Source: VRUE01 sp035557635 (GTDB taxonomy: Bacteria > Actinomycetota > Thermoleophilia > Solirubrobacterales > 70-9). Taken from it: 64,000 nt of DNA. Positions within the stretch are counted from its first letter, which is position 1, and the number at the start of each line of letters is the position of its first letter. Both the position numbers and the translations under genes were made by a program. The stretch covers positions 25,480 to 89,479 of the forward strand of contig DATMDR010000046.1 of the NCBI GenBank assembly GCA_035557635.1. Direction: 5' to 3'. Below the pieces are notes generated by a model, which saw only the letters and a program-made list of their open reading frames with translations, had not been told where the DNA came from and ran no database searches. Positions 1 through 6,247 of the stretch are shown here, in pieces.

Positions 1-2
1 TC

Positions 3-1019
3 GCCGGGCGCGAGCTCGTCCTCGACGAGGGGATGGAGGAGAAGATCGCCGCCATCCTCAGCGTCTTCGCGCAACGAGTCAAAGTCGACGCAGAGGCGCT
101 GCGAGTGGCGAACCGCAAGCAGGCGATGGTGCCGGAGGGCTCGATCGCGCTCGACCCGGTCGGCACGGCGCCGGGCCTGGTGGTGCCCGCCGACGGTCGC
201 GTGGTCATCGTCCTGCCGGGCCCGCCGCGCGAGCTTCAGCCGATGTGGCCGGCGGCGCTGGCCCCGGAGCCGGTACAGGCTGTCCTCGCACGGGCCACGC
301 CGCTGCACGGCTACACGCTGCGGATGTTCGGTATCCCCGAGTCGGAGATCGCCAAGAGCCTGCGGGAGATCGAGGCCGAGGGGACCGAGGTCTCCGCGGT
401 CGAGGTCACCACCTGCCTGCGCCGCGGCGAGATCGAGGTCGACGTCCGCTACCGCTCCGAGGCCGAGACTGTGGCGGAGGCGCTGCGCGCCGGCTTGCGC
501 GAGCGCCACGAGCGCCACCTGTTCAGCCTCGACGGGGAAACGATCGACGCCCAGGTCGCCGGCCTGCTCGGGGGGCGCCGACTCGGCCTGGCCGAGTCGT
601 GCAGCGGCGGTCTGCTGGCGGCGCGGATCACCAACCTCCCCGGCGCCTCGGCGTACCTGGCCGGCGGCGTCGTCGCCTACTCGAATCAGGCGAAGGAGGA
701 GCTGCTGGGCGTCGACGCCGGCCTGATCGAGACCCACGGGGCGGTCTCTCCCCAGGTCGCCGAGGCGATGGCGGTCGGGGCCCTGGAGCGCTTCGGCGCC
801 GACGTCGCGGTCTCGATCACCGGAGTTGCCGGGCCGGACGGGGGCACGGAGGACAAGCCGGTCGGCTACGTCTGCTTCAACGCTCTTCTCGCCGATGGGG
901 CCAGCATCGCCCGCGATCCGCTCATCCCCGGGGGCCGCGCCGACATTCGCGAGCGCTCGGCCCTGGTCGGCATGCACCTGCTGCGGCTGCTGTTGGGTGG
1001 CGGCGAGGCGCCTCTCTAG
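3..1019 (+). CDS. cinA: CinA, C-terminal part (nicotinamide-nucleotide amidase), cut by window edge
   Basis: The frame is already open at base 3 and ends with TAG at 1017-1019, so only about 338 C-terminal residues are visible. The first half is the end of the MoaB/MogA-like CinA domain, with the PGPPREL signature near base 220. From about base 535 comes the PncC amidase domain, with LAESCSGGLLAARIT and SITGVAGPDGGT. The PncC domain of this family deamidates nicotinamide mononucleotide in NAD recycling, and the gene is often linked to competence and recA. Here thpR and recA follow on the same strand, the usual neighbourhood. The true start is outside the window. Confidence 0.93.
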   Translation, partial: AGRELVLDEGMEEKIAAILSVFAQRVKVDAEALRVANRKQAMVPEGSIALDPVGTAPGLVVPADGRVVIVLPGPPRELQPMWPAALAPEPVQAVLARATPLHGYTLRMFGIPESEIAKSLREIEAEGTEVSAVEVTTCLRRGEIEVDVRYRSEAETVAEALRAGLRERHERHLFSLDGETIDAQVAGLLGGRRLGLAESCSGGLLAARITNLPGASAYLAGGVVAYSNQAKEELLGVDAGLIETHGAVSPQVAEAMAVGALERFGADVAVSITGVAGPDGGTEDKPVGYVCFNALLADGASIARDPLIPGGRADIRERSALVGMHLLRLLLGGGEAPL

Positions 1020-1075
1020 CGCCTTTCGGCACGCACTTTTCACACCGGTGCGTTGTCTTGCGCGTCCGCTCGCCG

Positions 1076-1081
1076 TAGCGT
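1076..1081 (+). promoter_or_regulatory. Putative -10 element of thpR
   Basis: TAGCGT lies 8 nt before the thpR ATG, and TTGTCT sits 17 nt upstream of it as a candidate -35. The spacing would put the transcript start at or next to the ATG, so the message would be leaderless. Inferred from pattern only. Confidence 0.4.
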
Positions 1082-1089
1082 GGCGTGCA

Positions 1090-1677
1090 ATGGCGAAGGA
1101 GAGGCTGAAGAGCCCGCGGGCGCGTTTGTTCATCGCTCTCGACCTGCCCGACTCGGTCAAGGCGGGGATCGAGGCTTGGGGGCGCGAGGAGCTGAACGAC
1201 CCGGCCTTGCGTCCCGTGCGGCACGATGCGCTTCACGTCACGCTGGCCTTTCTCGGCTTCCGGGCTGAGAGGGAGATTCCCCGGCTGGCCGAGATCGTCG
1301 AAGGGAGCGGGGGCCCTGCGCCTCGAATCGAGCTGGGGGAGCCGGTCGGCAAGCCCTCGCTGAGCCGCGCCCGCCTTTTCGCCCTACCGGTCGTCTCGCC
1401 GGCGGCGGTCACGCTGCAGGCTGAGCTCGAGGGGAAGCTGGCGTCGGAGCGGCTCTACGAGCCGGAGAAGCGCCCATTCTGGCCCCACGTCACCGTTGCG
1501 AGGGTGCGACCACAGGGGCGTGAGTCAAAGCGGCCCACCCGCCTGTCCAAGCCCCCCGGCGGGCTTCCGCAGAAGCTGTTGCAGCCGTTCAGTGGCGTCC
1601 GGATGACGCTCTACCTTTCCAAACTCCAGCCGCAGGGTGCGCAATACACCCCGCTGGCCCAAGTCAAGCTGAGGTGA
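1090..1677 (+). CDS. thpR: RNA 2',3'-cyclic phosphodiesterase (2H family)
   Basis: A 195-residue protein of the 2H phosphoesterase (LigT/ThpR) family, which hydrolyses 2',3'-cyclic phosphates at RNA ends; members were first named 2'-5' RNA ligases. The two catalytic HxTx motifs are visible as HVTLAFLG near residue 40 and HVTVARVR near residue 137, about the expected distance apart. The ATG at 1090 is preferred over upstream in-frame codons because the family fold starts at RLFIALDLP and a TAGCGT hexamer sits 8 nt before it. Its TGA at 1675-1677 lies in the region that carries the recA ribosome-binding site, so the two genes are probably co-transcribed. Confidence 0.88.
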   Translation: MAKERLKSPRARLFIALDLPDSVKAGIEAWGREELNDPALRPVRHDALHVTLAFLGFRAEREIPRLAEIVEGSGGPAPRIELGEPVGKPSLSRARLFALPVVSPAAVTLQAELEGKLASERLYEPEKRPFWPHVTVARVRPQGRESKRPTRLSKPPGGLPQKLLQPFSGVRMTLYLSKLQPQGAQYTPLAQVKLR

Positions 1678-1682
1678 GAGAG

Positions 1683-2792
1683 ATGGCAGACAAGAAAACG
1701 ACTTTGAAGGACGCCTCGGCGAAGGAGGCAAAAGCCAAGGATGCCGCGCTGGAGAACGCGGTCACCGGCATCAAAAGGGAGTTCGGCGAGGGCATCTTGA
1801 TGCGTCTCGGCACCGACAACGCGCTGCCCGTCGAGGCGATCCCTACCGGCTCGCTAGCGCTCGACTTGGCGCTCGGCATCGGCGGCGTGCCACGGGGCCG
1901 AATGGTTGAGATCTACGGCCCCGAGTCCTCGGGCAAGACGACGCTGATCTATCACATCATCGCTGAGGCCCAGGCGCTCGGTGGAGTCTGCGTCTTCATC
2001 GACACCGAGCACGCGATGGACCCGATCTACGCCAGGGCGATCGGCGTCGACACCGACGAGCTGCTCGTCTCCCAGCCCGACTTCGGCGAGCAGGCGCTGC
2101 AGATCGCTGACCGCCTGATCGCCTCGACCGCGATCGACGTCGTCGCGATCGACTCCGTCGCGGCGCTGACGCCAAAAGCAGAGCTGGAAGGGCAGATCGG
2201 AGACCAGACCGTCGGCCTCCAGGCCCGCCTGATGTCGCAGGCGATGCGCAAGCTTGCCGGCAACCTCAACCGCACCAACACCGTCTGCCTCTTCACCAAC
2301 CAGATCCGCGAAAAGGTCGGCGTCCAGTTCGGCTCGCCGGAGACGCAGCCGGGAGGGCGGGCGCTGAAGTTCGCTGCCTCGCAGCGCCTCGACATCCGCC
2401 GCATCGAAACCCTCAAGGAAGGGACCGAGGCGGTCGGCAACCGGGCGCGGGTCAAGGTCGTCAAGAACAAGGTGGCGGCGCCGTTTCGCCAGGCCGAGTT
2501 CGACATTGAGTACGGGACCGGCATCTCCCGCGAGGGCGAGCTGCTCGACTTCGGCATCGAGCACGACCTGGTTCGCAAGTCGGGCGCCTTCTTCTCCTAC
2601 GGCGAGATCCGGCTCGGCCAGGGGCGCAACAACGCCAAGCAGTTCCTCGCCGAGAACAAAGACCTCGCCAGCGAGATCGAGGCCAAGATCCGTGCTGCGC
2701 TGGGGATTGGCGCCGAAGGGGCGACGGTGGAGGTCGCGCCTGCGGCCGAGGCCGAGGCAGCTCCGCCTGAGGCCGAGGCGCAGGCTGCGTAG
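1683..2792 (+). CDS. recA: Recombinase RecA
   Basis: A 369-residue RecA, which forms the ATP-dependent filament on single-stranded DNA and triggers LexA cleavage. The Walker A motif GPESSGKTT is at residues 79-87. The family blocks VCVFIDTEHAMDP and FTNQIREKVGV follow, then the L2-to-core block GGRALKFAASQRLDIRR; the usual LKFYAS is LKFAAS here. The C-terminal tail is an alanine/glutamate-rich stretch. I chose ATG 1683 because GAGGTGAGAG just before it serves as a Shine-Dalgarno; an in-frame GTG at 1674 would add three residues. recX is not next to it. No canonical SOS box was seen upstream, but cinA's promoter is outside the window. Confidence 0.97.
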   Translation: MADKKTTLKDASAKEAKAKDAALENAVTGIKREFGEGILMRLGTDNALPVEAIPTGSLALDLALGIGGVPRGRMVEIYGPESSGKTTLIYHIIAEAQALGGVCVFIDTEHAMDPIYARAIGVDTDELLVSQPDFGEQALQIADRLIASTAIDVVAIDSVAALTPKAELEGQIGDQTVGLQARLMSQAMRKLAGNLNRTNTVCLFTNQIREKVGVQFGSPETQPGGRALKFAASQRLDIRRIETLKEGTEAVGNRARVKVVKNKVAAPFRQAEFDIEYGTGISREGELLDFGIEHDLVRKSGAFFSYGEIRLGQGRNNAKQFLAENKDLASEIEAKIRAALGIGAEGATVEVAPAAEAEAAPPEAEAQAA

Positions 2793-2808
2793 ACCGCGGG
2801 CCAGCGTT

Positions 2809-2814
2809 TAGGAT
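2809..2814 (+). promoter_or_regulatory. Putative -10 element of the small membrane protein gene
   Basis: TAGGAT lies 10 nt before the ATG at 2825, and no Shine-Dalgarno is visible. This is consistent with a leaderless or very short-leader transcript starting between recA and the next gene. Confidence 0.3.
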
Positions 2815-2824
2815 TCCGCCGCAG

Positions 2825-3094
2825 ATGAGCAACGGCGACCTCTTCTACATATTCGGGATCGTGCTCGCGGTCTCGGCCGTAGTGGTCACATTCCTCGGCC
2901 TGCGCGTGAAGGGCTTCCCGGGGCGTTTGGGGCCGGTCGTCGTCCTCTGGTTCGTGGTCTTCGTCGTCGGCTCGGCGACCTTCTCGGTGCTGCATTCCCA
3001 GGACGAGGAAGAGCACCATGAGCAGGAGGTCGGGCTCGAACACGCGACGGAGGAAGCCGAAGAGGAGGCTGCCGACATCGAGGCAGCCGAGTAG
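2825..3094 (+). CDS. Small two-helix membrane protein of unknown function
   Basis: An 89-residue protein I do not recognise by family. Two hydrophobic segments (about residues 5-25 and 36-54) are separated by a short basic turn, RVKGFPGR. The last 30 residues are strongly acidic and glutamate-rich. The topology suggests an integral inner-membrane protein with a charged tail in the cytoplasm. It sits 32 nt after recA and 48 nt before miaB on the same strand. Its TAG stop is the first three bases of a hairpin stem (LOOP11 family). Codon use matches its neighbours, so it is probably a real gene. Confidence 0.7.
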   Translation: MSNGDLFYIFGIVLAVSAVVVTFLGLRVKGFPGRLGPVVVLWFVVFVVGSATFSVLHSQDEEEHHEQEVGLEHATEEAEEEAADIEAAE

Positions 3095-3127
3095 GCGTCC
3101 GCAAACCGGCGCATCTCGGGACGCCTA
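3092..3127 (+). repeat. LOOP11 hairpin, copy 1
   Basis: A perfect 9-bp stem, TAGGCGTCC (3092-3100) with GGACGCCTA (3119-3127), encloses an 18-nt loop containing CGGCGCATCTC. The stop codon of the preceding gene is the start of the left arm, and the miaB -10 hexamer follows immediately. The same 11-nt loop on a different stem is found at 26257-26289. Confidence 0.7.
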
Positions 3128-3128
3128 T

Positions 3129-3134
3129 TAGAGT
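3129..3134 (+). promoter_or_regulatory. Putative -10 element of miaB
   Basis: TAGAGT lies 8 nt before the miaB ATG, and no Shine-Dalgarno is visible. This is the spacing expected for a leaderless transcript. The LOOP11 hairpin occupies the region just upstream, where a -35 would lie. Confidence 0.4.
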
Positions 3135-3142
3135 TTCTGTTC

Positions 3143-4396
3143 ATGCCCAGCTTTCACGTAACCACGTTCGGCTGTCAGATGAACGTGCATGACTCCGAGC
3201 GCATGCGCGGGATGCTCGAGTCGCTGGGGTACGCGGAGGCTCCCAGCCGCGATCAGGCCGACCTCATCCTCTTCAACACCTGCTCGATCCGCGAGTCGGC
3301 GGACAGCCGCTTCGTCGCCCACCTGGGCGAGGCGAAGCGGCTCAAGTCCGAAGACCCGGAGCGAGTGGTCGGGGTCGGCGGCTGCTGGGCGCAATCGGTC
3401 AAGGACGAGGTCTTCCAGCGCTTCCCCTTCGTCGACGTCGCCTTCGGCCCGGGCCAGATCCACAAGCTCGCCGAGTTCCTCAACTCGGACTCGCTGACGG
3501 CGCAGGGCTACTTCGAGTTCGAGGACTTCTCCGGCCACCTGCCGACCCGCCGCGAGCGCGAGTTCCAAGGCTGGCTGCAGATCTCGCAGGGCTGCAACTG
3601 CAAGTGCGCGTACTGCATCGTCCCCTCGACCCGGGGGCGCGAGGTGAGCCGCGACCCCGGCGAGCTGGTCGCCGAGGCGGAGGCCCTGGCTGCGGACGGG
3701 GTCCGCGAGGTGACCCTGCTGGGACAGAACGTCAACAGCTACGGGCGCGACTTGCCGCAGGAGGCACGGATCACCTTTTCCGAGTTGCTGGCGAGGATCG
3801 ATGCGGTGGAGGGGGTGGACCGCATCCGCTACACCAGCCCGCACCCGAAGGACATGCGCGAGGACGTAATCCGCGCCCACGCCGAGCTGCCCTCCCTCTG
3901 CGAGCACATCCACCTGCCGCTCCAAGCGGGCTCCAGCGCCGTGCTCAAGCGCATGCGCCGCACCTACGATCGTCAGCGCTACATGGACCGCGTCGCGCTG
4001 ATTCGCGAGCACGTTCCCGACTGCGCGATCACCACCGACATCATCGTCGGCTTCCCCGGCGAGACCGAGGCAGACTTCGAGCAGACGATGGAAGTGGTCG
4101 ACGAGGTCGGCTACGACGGCGCCTTCACCTTCGTCTTCTCGCCACGCCGCGAAACCGAGGCGGCGGGGATGGGCGAGCAGATATCGCACCCGGTCAAGCG
4201 AGCGCGGATGGAGCGCCTGGTCGAGCTGGTGCAGCGGCGGGCTACGGAGCGGGCGGAGCGGTTCGTCGACCGCGAGCTGGAGGTGCTGGTCGAAGGGCCC
4301 AGCCGGACCGACCCGTCGCGGCTGCGGGGGAAACGCGGCATAACAAGACGGTCCACTTCGAAGGGCTCGCCAGTCCTGGAGAACTCGTCGACGTGA
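3143..4396 (+). CDS. miaB: tRNA-2-methylthio-N6-dimethylallyladenosine synthase MiaB, frameshifted near its C-terminus
   Basis: A radical-SAM methylthiotransferase that converts i6A37 to ms2i6A37 in tRNA. The N-terminal cluster-binding cysteines are in TFGCQMN, NTCSIRE and VGGCWAQ. The radical-SAM CxxxCxxC lies in GCNCKCAYCIVP, followed by typical TIM-barrel blocks such as IIVGFPGETE. The frame reads as MiaB to about residue 395 (RLRGK), then changes to non-homologous residues and stops at 4394-4396. The missing end of the TRAM RNA-binding domain (RHNKTVHFEGL) continues in the -1 frame to TAG at 4462-4464, so one base is missing in the G5A3 run at 4326-4333. The catalytic core is intact. This is a genuine mutation or a sequence error. 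miaA, its partner, follows. Confidence 0.9.
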   Translation: MPSFHVTTFGCQMNVHDSERMRGMLESLGYAEAPSRDQADLILFNTCSIRESADSRFVAHLGEAKRLKSEDPERVVGVGGCWAQSVKDEVFQRFPFVDVAFGPGQIHKLAEFLNSDSLTAQGYFEFEDFSGHLPTRREREFQGWLQISQGCNCKCAYCIVPSTRGREVSRDPGELVAEAEALAADGVREVTLLGQNVNSYGRDLPQEARITFSELLARIDAVEGVDRIRYTSPHPKDMREDVIRAHAELPSLCEHIHLPLQAGSSAVLKRMRRTYDRQRYMDRVALIREHVPDCAITTDIIVGFPGETEADFEQTMEVVDEVGYDGAFTFVFSPRRETEAAGMGEQISHPVKRARMERLVELVQRRATERAERFVDRELEVLVEGPSRTDPSRLRGKRGITRRSTSKGSPVLENSST

Positions 4397-4464
4397 AGAT
4401 CGAAGCTGCCACCTCAACATCGTTGAGTGGGGTGGCGGCACAGCCCATATCGCAGCTGGTGTAG
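4331..4464 (+). other. Displaced C-terminal end of the MiaB TRAM domain (other frame)
   Basis: In the frame one base back, this stretch reads ETRHNKTVHFEGL then PGELVDVKIEAAT, which is the normal end of MiaB, and stops with TAG at 4462-4464. With one base restored near 4330 the protein would be about 440 residues, the usual length. The TAG adjoins the start of the hairpin at 4463, like several other stop codons in this window. Confidence 0.75.
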
Positions 4465-4576
4465 GGCGGTGTCGGCACCACCCTGCACTCAACTTTTTCG
4501 GTGGGGCGGAAGTGGCGAGGCTCCAGCCGGACGCCGAAAAAGTACAAGCCGTTCCGGGTAGCGCCGACACCGCCCT
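4463..4576 (+). repeat. PAL1 compound hairpin, copy A (miaB-miaA spacer)
   Basis: The outer arms AGGGCGGTGTCGGC (4463-4476) and GCCGACACCGCCCT (4563-4576) pair perfectly over 14 bp. Inside is a 70-nt core (4486-4555) whose own arms, ACTTTTTCGG (4492-4501) and CCGAAAAAGT (4534-4543), also pair perfectly, followed by ACAAGCCGTTCC. A second copy of the core lies at 55919-55989 with unrelated outer arms. The spacer holds no other gene. Confidence 0.75.
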
Positions 4577-4589
4577 TCACCGAGCGCCG

Positions 4590-5321
4590 ATGCACATAAT
4601 CGCCATATTCGGGCCGACCGGGGTCGGCAAGACCGGTGTCACCATCGAGTTGGCGGAGCTGCTTCGTAGCCGGGGCGAGGATCCAGTGGCGATCTCCTGC
4701 GATGCATTGCAGGTCTATGAGGGGCTTGGCGCGCTCACTGGCGTCGCCACCACTGAGGAGCAGGCAAGGCTGGAGCATCGGTTGGTGGGGTTCGTTCCGG
4801 TTTCTCAGCCGTTTTCGGTCGGGGACTACATGCCTTTGGCGCATGCTGAGATCGATGCGGCGCTTGAGGCGGGTAGGCGGCCGATGATGGTGGGAGGGAC
4901 GGGCCTCTACCTGAGGGCAGCGCTTGCGGAGCTGTCGCTGGTCAAGGCGCCGCCGGAAAGCGAGGACTCGGAGCTGTGGTCTCCGGAGACTCGTCACCCG
5001 ACGACGATCTTCGGCTTGGACATGGACCGGGTGGCGCTCTACGAGCGGATCGACGCCCGCACCGAGGCGATCGTCGCCGCCGGCGCCCGCGAGGAGGTGG
5101 TCGCGGCGGAAGCGAAGGGGCCCTCGCGCACGGCCCGCGTCGCCCTCGGCTTCGACGAGCTGCTCGCCGGCGACGTCGAGTCGATGAAGAAACGCTCGCG
5201 CAACTACGCCCGCCGCCAGCTCACCTGGATGCGCAAGATCCCCAACCTGCGCTGGATCGATCGCGGCGACCGTGACGACGCCGCCGTCGCCGCCGAGATG
5301 GCCGCCTCGCTCTCCGAATAG
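4590..5321 (+). CDS. miaA: tRNA dimethylallyltransferase MiaA
   Basis: Transfers the dimethylallyl group to adenosine 37 of tRNAs that read U-starting codons, the step before MiaB. The P-loop GPTGVGKT is at residues 8-15. It is followed by ISCDALQVYEGL (the family's D-x-x-QVY substrate loop), VGGTGLYLRAAL, and the C-terminal RNYARRQLTWMRK. At 243 residues it is shorter than the typical ~300 because the helical insertion is reduced. The ATG at 4590 starts directly at the P-loop strand. It is separated from miaB by the PAL1 hairpin and is followed 12 nt later by dapF. Confidence 0.93.
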   Translation: MHIIAIFGPTGVGKTGVTIELAELLRSRGEDPVAISCDALQVYEGLGALTGVATTEEQARLEHRLVGFVPVSQPFSVGDYMPLAHAEIDAALEAGRRPMMVGGTGLYLRAALAELSLVKAPPESEDSELWSPETRHPTTIFGLDMDRVALYERIDARTEAIVAAGAREEVVAAEAKGPSRTARVALGFDELLAGDVESMKKRSRNYARRQLTWMRKIPNLRWIDRGDRDDAAVAAEMAASLSE

Positions 5322-5333
5322 GCTGCGCCGCGA

Positions 5334-6173
5334 ATGCGATTCGAGAAGTGGCAGGCGCTGGGCAACGACTACCTGATCTTCGAGGCGGACCAGCTGCCAT
5401 GGGAGCTGACCGCGGCGCGGGTGCGGCGGATCTGCGACCCACACTTCGGCCTCGGCACCGATGGCGTCCTGCTGCTCTCGCGCAGCGACGACCCGGCGTT
5501 CGTCGCCGAGCTGCGCATCTTCAACCCCGACGGCTCCGAGGCCGAGCTCTCGGGGAACGGGGCGCGGGAGGCGATCCTCTACCTGCGCCGTCACGGCTGG
5601 ACCGAAGCGGACACCTTCTCGGTCCTCACAGCCGCGGGCGCGGTCACGCCGACGATCATCTCCGAGCGGACCTGTTCGGTCGAGATGGGGCGGGCGGCAA
5701 CCGCTTCCAAGGACTTCCCCTCCGGGAGGGCCGACGGCAAGGGAGCGCTGACCGCCGCCGGCCGCGAGTGGGCCTTCCAGCACATCTCGATCGGCAACCC
5801 CCAGTGCGCGATCGACGTCGGCGACGAGCTGGAGCAGCTCGACCTGGCCGCGATCGGACCGGGAATCGAAGGTCACGAGCTGTTCCCCAACCGGACCAAC
5901 GTCTCCTTCCTGGCGGTCGAGGGAAGCAGGGTGCGGGCGCGGATCTTCGAGCGCGGAGTGGGGGAGACGCTCTCCTCCGGAACCGGTGCCAGCGGTGCCG
6001 CGATCACCGCCTTTCTCCGCGGCGCATCAAGCCCGATCACGGTCGAGCTCGACGGCGGCGAGCTCGAGGTCGAGATATCCGACGACCTCGACGTGCGCCT
6101 CAGCGGCTGGGCCGAGCCGGTCTGCTCCGGCGAGCTCTCGCCGGAGCTGCTCCAGGCGCTCGCCGACCTCTAG
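5334..6173 (+). CDS. dapF: DapF-type diaminopimelate epimerase homologue lacking both catalytic cysteines
   Basis: A 279-residue protein with the full DapF fold: KWQALGNDYL at the start, FGLGTDGVLLL, NPDGSEAELSGNGARE and ERGVGETLSSGTGAS. In characterised DapF enzymes two cysteines, in MCGNG and ACGTG, act as the acid/base pair that interconverts LL- and meso-diaminopimelate. Here both positions are serine (residues 73 and 215, read directly from TCG at about 5550 and TCC at about 5976). The adjacent LL-DAP-type aminotransferase argues that it still belongs to lysine/peptidoglycan synthesis. It could be a serine-dependent epimerase, an inactive paralogue or an enzyme with another substrate. 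Confidence 0.85.
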   Translation: MRFEKWQALGNDYLIFEADQLPWELTAARVRRICDPHFGLGTDGVLLLSRSDDPAFVAELRIFNPDGSEAELSGNGAREAILYLRRHGWTEADTFSVLTAAGAVTPTIISERTCSVEMGRAATASKDFPSGRADGKGALTAAGREWAFQHISIGNPQCAIDVGDELEQLDLAAIGPGIEGHELFPNRTNVSFLAVEGSRVRARIFERGVGETLSSGTGASGAAITAFLRGASSPITVELDGGELEVEISDDLDVRLSGWAEPVCSGELSPELLQALADL

Positions 6174-6183
6174 GGTGCCCGTG

Positions 6184-6242
6184 TGAGCGCGGAGCGAGCA
6201 AGCGTGCATATCTGATTCTTCGCGCCGCGAGCGAAGCGCGAA
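6184..6242 (+). repeat. R59 repeat, copy 1
   Basis: A 59-nt sequence starting TGAGCGCGGAGCGAGCAAGC and ending GAAGCGCGAA, identical in 57 positions to 21656-21714. It contains a 7-bp stem, TTCGCGC with GCGCGAA, at its 3' end. It lies 6 nt before the aminotransferase start codon, and the frame through it is open into that gene. Confidence 0.8.
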
Positions 6243-6247
6243 ACGTT

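Noticed and set aside
4324..4337. Programmed -1 ribosomal frameshift in miaB
   Set aside because: The run CGG GGG AAA is not a true X-XXY-YYZ heptamer (the A-site codon would mispair after slipping), and MiaB is not known to use recoding. Error or mutation is simpler.
5348..6247. A long in-frame extension upstream of the aminotransferase, overlapping dapF
   Set aside because: The residues are Arg/Gly/Ala-rich shadow sequence of dapF. The family homology begins after ATG 6248.
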